The notes below the pieces were generated by a model that saw only the letters and a program-made list of their open reading frames with translations, was not told where the DNA came from and did not search any database. From Halostella limicola (GTDB lineage Archaea; Halobacteriota; Halobacteria; Halobacteriales; Natronoarchaeaceae): 64,000 bases of DNA. This document shows positions 1-9,362 of the stretch, piece after piece. Location: NCBI RefSeq assembly GCF_003675875.1, contig NZ_ML014752.1:166113-230112 (forward strand), written 5' to 3'. The position numbers and the translations under genes are program-made. Position 1 is the stretch's first letter, and the number at the start of each line of letters is the position of its first letter.

Positions 1-81
1 CACCACCTCCGGCGGCGGGGCGCGCGGGGCGGGTCCCCCGGGGCGCGCCGGGGGGCCCCCCACGGCCTTTTTGCCGCGAGC

Positions 82-119
82 GGTTCGCCCGCTCTGCGGG
101 CGAACCCGAGTGGGAAAAA
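82..119 (-). terminator. T-tract terminator and hairpin behind menB
   Basis: Eight bases past the menB stop the minus strand carries a run of five T (positions 119-115). Archaeal polymerases stop at such tracts. It is followed by a perfect 11-bp inverted repeat with a 3-base loop (82-92 / 96-106, arm GGTTCGCCCGC). A second T5 run on the plus strand lies at about 69-72, on the other side of the hairpin, so it may act on both strands. The first 60 bases of the window are very G/C-rich and I see no gene in them. Confidence 0.5.
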
Positions 120-126
120 GGTCGTT

Positions 127-1014
<888 letters not shown>

Positions 1015-1116
1015 CGTTGCCCGAACTCCGGACGGGAGGGAGAAATAGATTCCCGTCCGCGGACTCGAGACGCTTTTGTCACTGTGCCGATAACGGCCGC
1101 AGTACCCGGTCCCCGC

Positions 1117-2028
1117 ATGGCAGACACGTACTACGACGTCCTCGGCGTTCCCCCCGACGCCGACCAGGACGCGGTCCGCGCGGCCTACCGCGAGAAGGTC
1201 AAGGAGACCCACCCAGACGTGAGCGACGACCCGGACGCAAGCGAGCGGTTCAAGCGGGTCACCCGCGCCGAGGAGGTGCTGGGCGACGAGGACGAACGGG
1301 CGCGGTACGACCGACTGGGTCACGACGCGTACGTCGACCGCGTGAGCGGTCGGAACGCCGCCGGGTCGGAGCGGTCGCCGTGGACGACGGACGAGCGCCG
1401 CGACCCGAGCGAGGCGGCGCGCCAGCACGTCTCCGGGGACGACGGCGGCGCGGCGGGAAGCGGGCGAACCAGCCGCGATCGAACGAGTGCAGACGACTGG
1501 GGGAGCGACGGCGTCGAGTGGGGGCGCGACGGCAAGTGGGGACGCGACCGCGACGAACGGGAGAGCACCGCGGCGCGGGACGGGACCGGCCGGTCGCGGG
1601 CGCAGCGACGCCAGGAGTTCTACCGCGACCGGACCGGCCGGGAGGAGACGAGCTACGCGGTCCACGGCTGGGACGACGAGGGGGGCGCCGACGGCCGCGA
1701 CGCGGGCGTCCCGCTGACCCAGCAACACCTCATGTTCCTCGCCGGGATGGTGTTTCTCTACCCGGTGCTCGCTTTCTTCTCGGTGACGCCGGCGTTCCCG
1801 CTCGTCCTCCGTCTGGTCGTCGGGCTCTGCACGCTGCTCATCACCGGCTACCTGCTGACGATCCCGCCGATCGGGACGGCGATCTTCGGCGTCTGGAGCG
1901 TGCTGTCACCGATAGCGGTCCTCCTGCTCCCGGTCGACCCGCTCTCGCTGCCGGCGCTGTTCGCGCTCGGCGTCTGCTGGGTGCCGTTCGGCTACTCGCT
2001 GGTCGTGGCGCGGGCGCTGCGGGGGTGA
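1117..2028 (+). CDS. J-domain protein with C-terminal membrane segments
   Basis: 303 residues. Residues about 4-65 form a J-domain with the diagnostic HPD triad at 32-34, the part that stimulates DnaK ATPase. A long hydrophilic, Arg/Asp/Gly-rich linker follows (about 70-195). The C-terminal 100 residues hold three to four hydrophobic helices starting with MFLAGMVFLYPVLAF. There are no DnaJ zinc-finger or client-binding domains, so it is probably a membrane-tethered co-chaperone that recruits DnaK to the membrane (inference). It lies divergent from menB and convergent with menD with only 13 bp between stops, interrupting the men genes. Start ATG at 1117 lies directly before the J-domain. Confidence 0.85.
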   Translation: MADTYYDVLGVPPDADQDAVRAAYREKVKETHPDVSDDPDASERFKRVTRAEEVLGDEDERARYDRLGHDAYVDRVSGRNAAGSERSPWTTDERRDPSEAARQHVSGDDGGAAGSGRTSRDRTSADDWGSDGVEWGRDGKWGRDRDERESTAARDGTGRSRAQRRQEFYRDRTGREETSYAVHGWDDEGGADGRDAGVPLTQQHLMFLAGMVFLYPVLAFFSVTPAFPLVLRLVVGLCTLLITGYLLTIPPIGTAIFGVWSVLSPIAVLLLPVDPLSLPALFALGVCWVPFGYSLVVARALRG

Positions 2029-2041
2029 CGGACTCCGCCGC

Positions 2042-3781
2042 TCAGTCCCCGAGCGCGTCGACGACCGCGCCCTGGATCGCCTCGCGCTCGCGGTGGCTCC
2101 GCTCGGCGTCGAACGGTACCTCGATCACCTGCGTCCCGTCGCTCGACAGCGAGGCGCGGTACGTCTCGCGGAAGGCGTCGCGGTCGCGGACGCGGGTGAA
2201 CTCCAGTCCGTAGAGGTCGGCCGCGGGCGCGAAGTCGAGGCCGTGGGGCGTCTTGAACTGCTCCGTGAACGGCGGGTCGAAGTCCTCGACGGGGAGCATG
2301 TGGAAGATGCCGCCGCCGTCGTTGTTGACGACGACTATCGTCGCGTCGACGCCGCAGCGCCCGACCGCGAGCAGGCCGTTCATGTCGTGGTAGAACGCGA
2401 GGTCGCCGGTGACGAGGACGAGCGGGTCCTCGGTCGCGCTGCCCGCGCCGAGCGCGGTGCTGACGATGCCGTCGATGCCGCTCGCGCCGCGGTTGCCGAG
2501 CAAGATGAGGTCGGCCGCCCGGGGCGCGCCGAAGCGGTCGAGGTCGCGGACGGGCATGCTGTTCGAGACGAACAGGGTCGCGGGATCGGGCGCGGCCTCG
2601 ACGACCGTCGCGAGCACGTCACCCTCGAACCGCCGCTCCTCGCGGGCGTCGGCGACGTGCGACCAGTACCGGTCCTCGACCGCCGCGAACCGGTCGCGCC
2701 ACGCGGGGTCGGCGGACGAGTCGATCCGGTCGGATAGGCGCGCGAGCAGACGTTCCGGGTCGGCGACGACGAGGTCCGACGCCGCGAACTCGGCCTCGCG
2801 CCAGCCGCCCGCGGGGTCGACCACCAGCTGTCGCGCGCCGGTCCGGGCGAGGTACTTCCGGAGGGGTTTCGAAGTGGGCGACGCGCCGAACCGGACGACG
2901 AGGTCCGGATCCGGCCAGTCGGCGGTCACCCGTTCGGTCAGGAACGCGTCGTAGCCGCCGACGACCGGCGCGTCCGCGACGTGCGGACCGTACCGGACGC
3001 CGGAGAGCGGGTCCGCGAGGAGGGGGAACCCCGTCGACTCGGCGAACGCCGCCACGACGCTCGGGTCGGGTGCGGCGCCGTCGGCCGGGCCTGCGACGAC
3101 GAGGCCGTGGTCGGCTGCCTCGACCGCGTCCGCGACGTCCGCGAGGCGGTCGTCGCCGAGCGTCGGCGTCCCGGCCGTCGTTCGGACGTGCGGGCGCTCG
3201 GACGCGGTCGTCCGGCGCTCCTCGTTCTCGGTCCCCTCCGGCGGTTCCAGCCGCTTTCGGAAGGGGCAGTTGAGGTGGACGGGGCCGGCGGGTGTACCGG
3301 TCGCCTCGGCGAGCGCGCGCGCCGCCGTCGTCCGGAGCGAGCGCAGGGTCCGCCCCTCGGCGCGCGGTTCCGGGAGGTCCGCGTACCAGCGGACGGCGTC
3401 GCCGTACAACTTCTCCTGGTCGACGGTCTGGTTGGCTCCGCTGTCGCGCAGTTCCGGCGGCCGGTCCGCGGTCAGCAGGAGGAGGGGCACTCGCGCCTGC
3501 GTCGCCTCGATCACGGCGGGGTGGAAGTTCGCGGCGGCGGTGCCGGAGGTGCAGACGAGCGGCGTCACCTCGCCGGTGCGCCGGGCGCGGCCGAGGGCGA
3601 AGTACGCCGCGGAGCGCTCGTCGAGGTGCGAGTACACCGTCACGTCCTCGTTACGCGCGAACGCCATCGTCAGCGGCGTCGACCGACTGCCCGGCGAGAC
3701 GCAGGCCGCGCTCACGCCGCCCGCGGCGAGTTCCGCGACGAGCGCGTCGGCCCACGCCTCGTTGTGGTCTGCGGCGTCCAT
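2042..3781 (-). CDS. menD: SEPHCHC synthase (MenD)
   Basis: Thiamine-diphosphate enzyme of 579 residues that adds the succinyl-semialdehyde unit of 2-oxoglutarate to isochorismate in menaquinone synthesis. N-terminal motif CVSPGSRSTPL (about residues 28-38) and the cofactor-binding C-terminal half are clear, with GNRGASGID, GDLAFYHDMNGLL and NNDGGGIF. Start ATG at 3781 overlaps the menF stop by one base (TGATG), so the two are translationally coupled. The protein is full length for the family. Its product goes next to MenH/MenC, which are not seen in this window. Confidence 0.95.
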   Translation of the reverse strand: MDAADHNEAWADALVAELAAGGVSAACVSPGSRSTPLTMAFARNEDVTVYSHLDERSAAYFALGRARRTGEVTPLVCTSGTAAANFHPAVIEATQARVPLLLLTADRPPELRDSGANQTVDQEKLYGDAVRWYADLPEPRAEGRTLRSLRTTAARALAEATGTPAGPVHLNCPFRKRLEPPEGTENEERRTTASERPHVRTTAGTPTLGDDRLADVADAVEAADHGLVVAGPADGAAPDPSVVAAFAESTGFPLLADPLSGVRYGPHVADAPVVGGYDAFLTERVTADWPDPDLVVRFGASPTSKPLRKYLARTGARQLVVDPAGGWREAEFAASDLVVADPERLLARLSDRIDSSADPAWRDRFAAVEDRYWSHVADAREERRFEGDVLATVVEAAPDPATLFVSNSMPVRDLDRFGAPRAADLILLGNRGASGIDGIVSTALGAGSATEDPLVLVTGDLAFYHDMNGLLAVGRCGVDATIVVVNNDGGGIFHMLPVEDFDPPFTEQFKTPHGLDFAPAADLYGLEFTRVRDRDAFRETYRASLSSDGTQVIEVPFDAERSHREREAIQGAVVDALGD

Positions 3782-5130
3782 CACTCCAGGGTGTCGAGCA
3801 TCGGTCGGTACTTCAACTGGACCTCGTCCCACTCGCGGTCGGCGTCGCTGTCGGCGACGATGCCCGCGCCCGCGAACAGCGTCGCGTCGGTCCCGCTCGC
3901 CACCGCCGAGCGGATGGCGACCGCGAAGGTGCCGTTGCCCGCCGCGTCGAACCAGCCGACCGGGGCGGCGTACCACCCGCGGTCGAACGTCTCCGTCTCG
4001 CGGATGGTCCGCCACGCGAGGTCCGGCGGGAGGCCGCCGACGGCCGGCGTGGGGTGGAGCGCCTCGACGAGGTCGAGCACGTGCTCCACGTCGACCAGTT
4101 CGGCCGAGAGCGGCGTCCGGAGGTGCTGGACCGAATCCAGTTTCCGGATCGTCCGCTGGCCCGTGCGGATCGACGCGGCGTACGGCGAGAGCTGCTCGCG
4201 GATCGCCTCCACGACGAGCTGGTGCTCGTGAACGTCCTTCTCGCTCTCCAAGAGGTCGCGGGCGAGCCACTCGTCCTCCTCGGGCGTGTCGCCGCGTCCG
4301 GTCGAGCCGGCGAGCGCCTCCGTCTCCAGTTCGCGCCCGCTGAGCGAGACGAGCCGCTCCGGCGTCGCGCCGAAGAAGCTGCGACCGCCGTCCCCGGGGT
4401 CGACCAGGAACCGGTAGCAGTCGGGGTACGTCGATCTGAGCCGCGCCAGCGCGTCAGGCGTCGAGAGGGGCGATTCGAGCGAGACGCCCAGCGCCTGCGC
4501 GAGCACGACCTTCTGCAGGTCGCCGCCGGCGATCCGTTCTAGCGCGTCGTCGACCTGATCGCGCCACTCCGCTTTCGAGGTCGTCGGGCGACGCTCGACG
4601 ACGCCCGGCGGGTCGGCGGTGGGACCGGGCGCGGGCAGCGCCCGGAGCTCCTCGGTGAGCGAGTCGAGCCGCTCCTCGACGGCGTCGGGGTCGCCGGGGT
4701 CGACCGCGGTGACGGTCAGCCAGGCATCCTCGCCGTCGCGCGCGACCTGCACGCGCGGCAGGAAGAAGTAGCCCGCGGGGAAGCCGTCCCACTCGCCGTC
4801 GGGGTCGTGGTCGTCGTGAAACGCGAACCCGCCGAACAGCCGCGGTCGGGCGGGGTCGGGCGTCGCTCCGGCGTCGAACGCGGCGAAGAGGTCGTCCGCC
4901 GCCTCGCGGACGGCCGCGAACCGGTCCTCGGCCTCGCGGTCGGCGACGAGGGTCGCCGCCGCCTCGCAGCCGACGACGGTCGGCTCGCCCGGCGCGGTCC
5001 AGACGGCCCGCGGCGAGTCGAACGCCGACAGCACCGCGCGAAAAGAGACCGCGTCGATCGCGCGGCTCCGCGTCACGAGCGGCGTCTCGCCCGACTCCTC
5101 TCTCCACGAGCCGCTGCGCAGCGTCTTCAT
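3781..5130 (-). CDS. menF: Isochorismate synthase
   Basis: Chorismate-binding enzyme of 449 residues converting chorismate to isochorismate, the committed step to menaquinone. The C-terminal half carries the family signatures: GDLQKVVLAQA, FFGATPERLVS, EALAGSTGRG, ESEKDVHEHQLVVEAI (metal-binding acidic residues) and ALHPTPAVGGLP. The ATG at 5130 is preferred to an upstream TTG at 5139. It is the first gene of a menF-menD pair with a one-base overlap. Anthranilate or aminodeoxychorismate synthase is unlikely because the partner is menD. Confidence 0.93.
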   Translation of the reverse strand: MKTLRSGSWREESGETPLVTRSRAIDAVSFRAVLSAFDSPRAVWTAPGEPTVVGCEAAATLVADREAEDRFAAVREAADDLFAAFDAGATPDPARPRLFGGFAFHDDHDPDGEWDGFPAGYFFLPRVQVARDGEDAWLTVTAVDPGDPDAVEERLDSLTEELRALPAPGPTADPPGVVERRPTTSKAEWRDQVDDALERIAGGDLQKVVLAQALGVSLESPLSTPDALARLRSTYPDCYRFLVDPGDGGRSFFGATPERLVSLSGRELETEALAGSTGRGDTPEEDEWLARDLLESEKDVHEHQLVVEAIREQLSPYAASIRTGQRTIRKLDSVQHLRTPLSAELVDVEHVLDLVEALHPTPAVGGLPPDLAWRTIRETETFDRGWYAAPVGWFDAAGNGTFAVAIRSAVASGTDATLFAGAGIVADSDADREWDEVQLKYRPMLDTLE

Positions 5131-5175
5131 TACGGTCAACTGAGGAGTGCGTCGCCTTCAGCCTGTCCCCTTCGC

Positions 5176-5574
5176 TCAGTCCTTGCAGCAGCCGCCGGCC
5201 TCCTCGCCGAAATCGACGTCGAGCGGCGCGGAGATGGCCTCGTTGATCGCTTCGAGGCGGGCGTCGAGTTCGTTCTGCGCTTCCAGGTACTCCGACATGA
5301 CGGGGACCGAGTGGAGCTCCTGCTGCTTGCGCTGGACCTGCTGCAGGTCCTCCTGGGACGCGTCGCCGGTCTGGCGCGCGAGCATGAACTCCTGGCGGAC
5401 CTGCTCGAACTCCTCGATCTTCTCCTGGGCCTCGTCGGACGCCTCGACCGCCGCCTTCGCCTCCTCGAACGCCTCGTACTCGGGCATCTCAGTGATGGCC
5501 TCGCCGAGTTCGCGGCCGAGCGATTCGACGTCCTCGTCGCCGGTGTCTGCGCCCGCGTCGGTCTCGATGCTCAT
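5176..5574 (-). CDS. YlbF/YmcA-family protein with C-terminal GGCC motif
   Basis: 132 residues, mostly charged alpha-helix: helices around residues 15-60 and 65-115 rich in E, Q and K, typical of the YlbF/YmcA (Com_YlbF) fold. The protein ends in GGCCKD. In Bacillus the family forms a complex with a CC-motif and binds Fe-S clusters that modulate RNase Y; the role in archaea is not known to me. The tail cysteines suggest metal or cluster binding (inference). It is monocistronic, 45 bp upstream of menF on the same strand, so co-transcription with men genes is possible. Start ATG 5574. Confidence 0.75.
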   Translation of the reverse strand: MSIETDAGADTGDEDVESLGRELGEAITEMPEYEAFEEAKAAVEASDEAQEKIEEFEQVRQEFMLARQTGDASQEDLQQVQRKQQELHSVPVMSEYLEAQNELDARLEAINEAISAPLDVDFGEEAGGCCKD

Positions 5575-5735
5575 ACCCGATACGTGGGACGCGATCGGTT
5601 TGAACCTGCCGGAAGCGGCGTGCTCGACGCCGGCGACGGCTCGGCCGTCGGCGGTGGGCGCCACTCGCGACGGCACTCGCGGGCGTCGGTCCGAAACGTC
5701 CGCTCGATCACTATCGAAATCCGAGAGATACCGTG

Positions 5736-5749
5736 ACATGGTACTATGT
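5736..5749. promoter_or_regulatory. Near-palindrome upstream of the EamA gene
   Basis: ACAT-GGTACT-ATGT, symmetric at 12 of 14 positions around a central GTAC, followed 4 bp on by a GGTACC palindrome (5755-5760). It lies in the 262-bp divergent spacer between the YlbF-family gene and the exporter gene, in the AT-richer part where a promoter would be. Operator function is inference only. Confidence 0.3.
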
Positions 5750-5836
5750 GATTTGGTACCGTTAGTTCGAGAAATTTGATGTTTCAGGGGTTATTAGTGG
5801 GAGTATCCGCGGTCTTCTCCGCTGGAGGAATGCAGA

Positions 5837-6820
5837 ATGAATATATACAAATTCAGAAACGTATGGGCGTTTATCGCGCTCGCAGTCGTGTGGGGATCGT
5901 CGTTCATCGCGATCAAAGACGGGCTGAACTCGCTGCCGCCGGTGCTGTTCGCCGCGATGCGGTACGACATCGCCGGGCTGTTGGTGCTGGCGTACGCCGC
6001 GCACACGGCCGACAGGTGGATGCCGCAGACGCGCGACGAGTGGCGACTGATCGGCATGGGCGGCACGCTGATGATCGGCGTCCACTTCGCGCTGCTGTTC
6101 GTGGGACAGCAGTACGTGAGCAGCGCCATCGGGGCGATCATCCTCTCGACGACGCCGGTCGTGACCCCGTTTTTCGCCTACCTGCTGCTCGCGGACGAGA
6201 CGCTCTCGCCGTCCGGCATCGTCGGGGTCGTCCTCGGCCTGGTCGGCGTCGCGATCATCGCGCAGCCATCGCCGTCCTCGGTCGACGGCCAGCTGATCGG
6301 CGTCGGGCTCCTCTTCCTCTCGGCGGCGAGTTTCGCCCTGGGGTCCGTGCTGACGCGGCGGTTCGACGTCGGCCTCTCGACCGTGCCGATGCAGGCCTGG
6401 ATGATGGTCGTCGGCTCCGCCATCCTGCACCTGATCAGTTTCGGAGCGGGCGAGTCGCCCGCTGACGCCGTCTGGAGCCCGACGGTGGTCGCCGCGCTAC
6501 TGTACCTGGCGGTCGTCGCCGGCGCGGGCGGGTTCCTGCTCTACTTCGACCTGCTCGACCGCGTCGGGCCGAACGAGGCCAGCCTCGTGAACTACGCCAC
6601 GCCGGCCGTCGCCGCGGTCGCGGGCTGGCTGGCGCTCGGCGAACAGATAACTGCGTCGACCGTGCTCGGTTTCGGCGTCATCGTCGTCGGGTTCGCCCTC
6701 CTGAAGCTGGAGACCATCACCGGCTTCGTCGCGAGCGACCCCGCGGCGGACCGCGACGCGTCGGGCGGCGCGGGCACCGTCGTCGTCGACGGGAACGTCT
6801 ACCTCAAGGACGCCGAGTAG
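5837..6820 (+). CDS. EamA/DMT-superfamily exporter
   Basis: 327 residues with about ten hydrophobic helices arranged as two EamA repeats. Each repeat starts with a typical signature (VVWGSSFIAIKDGL near residue 20; AASFALGSVLTRRF near 160), and the loop GPNEASLVNYATPAVAAV marks repeat two. This is a drug/metabolite exporter of the inner membrane; the substrate cannot be told from sequence. It has a hydrophilic cytoplasmic tail of about 35 residues. Unusually for this window a strong Shine-Dalgarno (GGAGG at 5824-5828) lies 8 bases before the ATG, so this message is probably leadered rather than leaderless. Confidence 0.88.
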   Translation: MNIYKFRNVWAFIALAVVWGSSFIAIKDGLNSLPPVLFAAMRYDIAGLLVLAYAAHTADRWMPQTRDEWRLIGMGGTLMIGVHFALLFVGQQYVSSAIGAIILSTTPVVTPFFAYLLLADETLSPSGIVGVVLGLVGVAIIAQPSPSSVDGQLIGVGLLFLSAASFALGSVLTRRFDVGLSTVPMQAWMMVVGSAILHLISFGAGESPADAVWSPTVVAALLYLAVVAGAGGFLLYFDLLDRVGPNEASLVNYATPAVAAVAGWLALGEQITASTVLGFGVIVVGFALLKLETITGFVASDPAADRDASGGAGTVVVDGNVYLKDAE

Positions 6821-6893
6821 AACCGTTTCTCGTCTCAGCCGCCCCACGCTCGAAGCGTCGCCGTTAAACGGCCTGGGCGGTTACAGCGTTCTA

Positions 6894-7931
6894 ATGAGCC
6901 AGGAGTCTGAGTTCTCCGAGGGAGACCTCCGAAACACGGGAATGAGCCTCAAGCACGACCGGGAGTGGGACTACGAACTCGACCGCATCGTCGACCAGAT
7001 CGAGGAGAAAGACGCGAAGAAGGTCGGCCTGCAGTTCCCCGAGGGACTGAAGCGCCGCGGCCCGAAGGTCGCCGACGACATCCGCGCGCTCGTCGACGAC
7101 GACGTCACCGTCATGCTGTCGGGTCAGCCCTGCTACGGCGCCTGCGACCTCGACACCTTCCTGATGAAGCGTACCGACGTGTTCGTCCACTTCGGCCACA
7201 GCCCGATGAAGAACACGGACAAGGTGATCTACGTCCCGCTGTTCTCGAACGTCGACGTCTTCCCCATCATGGAGGACGCGCTGGAGGAGCTGCCAGGCGA
7301 CGAGATCGGGCTCGTCACCACCGCCCAGCACATGAACCAGTTCGAGGACATGAAGGCGTGGCTGGAGGAGCGCGGCTACGAGGTCCACACCCGCCGCGGC
7401 GACGACCGCCTCACCCACGAGGGGCAGGTGCTCGGCTGTAACTACGCCTCCGCCGAGGTCGACGCCGACCAGGTGCTGTACGTCGGCGGCGGCAAGTTCC
7501 ACCCGCTCGGCCTCGCGATGGAGCACCCCGACAAGAAGGTCGTCATCGGCGACCCCGTCAACAACGTCGTCACCGTCGCGGACACCGAGAAGTTCCTGAA
7601 GCAGCGCTACGCCTCGGTCCACAAGGCGATGGACGCCGAGAAGTGGGGCGTCATCTACTGCACGAAGATCGGGCAGGGCCGCTGGGAGCAGGCCCAGGAG
7701 ATCCTCGACGACAACGACGACGCCTACCTCATCACGATGGACGAGGTGACCCCCGACCGCCTGCGGAACTTCGACATGGACGCGTTCGTCAACACCGGCT
7801 GCCCCCGGATCACCACCGACGACGGCCCGCAGTTCCACAAGCCGATGCTCACGCCCGGCGAGTACGAGATCGCGGTCGGCAACAAGCCGCTCGACGAGCT
7901 CTCCTTCGACACGTTCCACGGCACCTGGTAG
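6894..7931 (+). CDS. dph2: 2-(3-amino-3-carboxypropyl)histidine synthase (diphthamide step 1)
   Basis: 345 residues. Archaeal Dph2 homodimers use a [4Fe-4S] cluster to cleave S-adenosylmethionine noncanonically and transfer the aminocarboxypropyl group to a histidine of elongation factor 2. Cysteines that can serve as cluster ligands are seen at residue 80 or 84 (QPCYGAC), 182 (LGCNYAS) and 303 (NTGCPRI), the spacing expected for the three-domain family. KVGLQFPEGLKR near residue 42 is the usual N-terminal signature. About 25 extra residues precede the conserved core; an internal ATG (MSLKHD, residue 17) is an alternative start. Confidence 0.93.
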   Translation: MSQESEFSEGDLRNTGMSLKHDREWDYELDRIVDQIEEKDAKKVGLQFPEGLKRRGPKVADDIRALVDDDVTVMLSGQPCYGACDLDTFLMKRTDVFVHFGHSPMKNTDKVIYVPLFSNVDVFPIMEDALEELPGDEIGLVTTAQHMNQFEDMKAWLEERGYEVHTRRGDDRLTHEGQVLGCNYASAEVDADQVLYVGGGKFHPLGLAMEHPDKKVVIGDPVNNVVTVADTEKFLKQRYASVHKAMDAEKWGVIYCTKIGQGRWEQAQEILDDNDDAYLITMDEVTPDRLRNFDMDAFVNTGCPRITTDDGPQFHKPMLTPGEYEIAVGNKPLDELSFDTFHGTW

Positions 7932-7954
7932 CGGCTCTCTCCGCTCTCCGTTCG

Positions 7955-8296
7955 CTATTCGTCGTACTCCTCGGTCAGCCTGATCCGCCGCTCGTAGCGG
8001 TCCGCGGGCAGGTCCAGCGCGTCCGCGAGAAAGGGCAGCGCTAGCTCGGCGCGGGCGGTGCCCGTCGCGCCGCCGAACTTCTCGACGGACAGCACCCCGT
8101 TCCGCCGAAGCTCGCCCCACGCGCGCCGCCAGTTCTTCCGGAAGATCAGGTCGGACCGGTCGTTCTCGAAGACGATCGCCTCCCGATCCGCGTCGTAGGC
8201 GAGTTCGCGCCTGCCGCCGCGGCCGAAGGGGCGCACGAACTGCGCCTCCTCCGCGTGGCCCGTGAGCTCCGGCCAGACCTCCTCGAACTCGGTCAT
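7955..8296 (-). CDS. Uncharacterised haloarchaeal protein
   Basis: 113 residues, no recognised domain, signal peptide or membrane segment. The composition is mixed alpha/beta with an unusually basic patch in the middle (FRKNWRRAWGELRRNG, about residues 52-67) for an otherwise acidic halophile protein, which could indicate nucleic-acid contact (inference). It is convergent with dph2 (23 bp apart) and 58 bp downstream of the methylase gene on the same strand, so the two may share a transcript. The codon use looks normal for the window and the frame is clean, so I believe it is real. Confidence 0.6.
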   Translation of the reverse strand: MTEFEEVWPELTGHAEEAQFVRPFGRGGRRELAYDADREAIVFENDRSDLIFRKNWRRAWGELRRNGVLSVEKFGGATGTARAELALPFLADALDLPADRYERRIRLTEEYDE

Positions 8297-8354
8297 GGGG
8301 ATCGGTAGGGCGAGGCGGCGCTTGAGTCCCGGGGGCCAGGCCCTCGCCGTCCCG

Positions 8355-9023
8355 TCAGGCGTCGTTTTCGAACACCAGACAGTACGAGTGATCGAAGCCG
8401 TAGCCGTAGTTGCCCTCCCGGTCGGGGTAGCCGTCGCCCTCCCACGCCACGACGACCTCGCCGTCCAAGCGGAACGTCTCGGCGACGCGGTCCGCGACGT
8501 CCCAGGCGAGCGTCGTCACGTGGCCGTCGTGACGCAGGTTTACGATATCGACGACGACCGTCGCTCCCGGCGCGAGCACGCCCCGCAGTCGCTCGAACGC
8601 CCGTTCCACGTCGCCCAGATAGTCCTCGTAGGTGCTCTCGCCTGCGTAGTTCTCGAAGGGGTTGCGTTCCATCCCCTCGACCATGAACGGCGGCGAGGTG
8701 AACAGGAGGTCGCAGTCCGGGAAGGCGCCCGGATCAAACGCCAGTACGTCGCCGTGCCGGACGTTTTCCGGTGTGTCGAGTCGGTCGCGGACGTGTTCGA
8801 CGCGGTCCGGTTCGTACTCGATGCCGTACGGCACCCGATCCAGTCGCTCCGCGGCGAAGAGCGTAGTCCCGAATCCCGCGAACGGGTCGAACACGCGGTC
8901 GCCGGGATCGGTGTACTCCTCCAGAAAGCGCTCGACGAGGACGTCCGGCGTGCGCACCTCGTCGGGATAGCCCGGCGGGAGTTCGTCGCGGTGACCGTAC
9001 TCCAGCGATAGATGAGTGTTCAT
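8355..9023 (-). CDS. DNA-methylase-family (N4/N6) methyltransferase
   Basis: 222 residues. The SAM-binding motif I DPFAGFGTT begins near residue 46 and the catalytic motif IV TSPPF near residue 109. TSPPF-type motifs are characteristic of N4-cytosine or N6-adenine exocyclic amino methylases. The order I-then-IV and the small size leave little room for a target-recognition domain, and no restriction gene is nearby, so it may be an orphan DNA methylase or an RNA methylase. ATG 9023 is chosen because motif I is then at the usual distance; the longer upstream frame would run into the tandem repeat at 9076-9158. Confidence 0.75.
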   Translation of the reverse strand: MNTHLSLEYGHRDELPPGYPDEVRTPDVLVERFLEEYTDPGDRVFDPFAGFGTTLFAAERLDRVPYGIEYEPDRVEHVRDRLDTPENVRHGDVLAFDPGAFPDCDLLFTSPPFMVEGMERNPFENYAGESTYEDYLGDVERAFERLRGVLAPGATVVVDIVNLRHDGHVTTLAWDVADRVAETFRLDGEVVVAWEGDGYPDREGNYGYGFDHSYCLVFENDA

Positions 9024-9362
9024 GCGATCAGAGCACAGGCACGCGGCAAGTGCTTTGGGACGGTGTGAGAGCGGGTTCCAATAACCGCACACTCCAACAA
9101 CCGTATATCCCAACCCACTGCATACCCCAGCTAACTGCATACCCAACTAACTGCATGGCCGACACGAGCGCGGTCGTCGACGAGGACGACCGCGCTCGCG
9201 TGCGGGGGAGGGCAGGCGCTCGGAGCGTCCCCTCGCGACCGCGAGGGGTCACGCAAACTGACAGTCCTGGTGGACATAGAAAGGGCGAGGCGCGACCGCC
9301 AGGGAGCGCCGAGGGGTTTCTGGGGGAAGAGTCATGGTGGTGCACTCTATAAGCCCTCGTTA
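9024..9362. other. 339-bp spacer between divergent genes
   Basis: Separates the methylase gene (minus) from the membrane-protein gene (plus). Apart from the tandem repeat at 9076-9158 it contains a short imperfect palindrome around 9222-9245 (TCGCGACCGCGAGG region) and a TATA-like TCTATAAG at 9346-9353. No coding frame is convincing. Confidence 0.6.
9076..9158. repeat. Five degenerate tandem units of 16-17 bp
   Basis: Units begin at 9076, 9092, 9108, 9125 and 9142. The approximate consensus is CCCAACTAACTGCATA; the three right-hand units are closest to one another and the left two have drifted (CCGCACA and CCGTATA ends). The array lies 53-135 bp upstream of the methylase start, between two divergent genes. 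The period is close to 1.5 helical turns. Unit lengths are not multiples of three, so it is not a coding repeat. Confidence 0.75.

Noticed and set aside
1-60. GC palindromes at the left edge as a possible structural RNA
   Set aside because: Runs of G and C give trivial pairing; no specific fold or conserved motif can be shown, and the sequence is cut by the window edge.
9270-9362. N-terminal extension of the membrane protein before salactin-like gene
   Set aside because: 31 residues of basic, unstructured sequence unlike the rest; ATG 9363 directly precedes the conserved-looking part.
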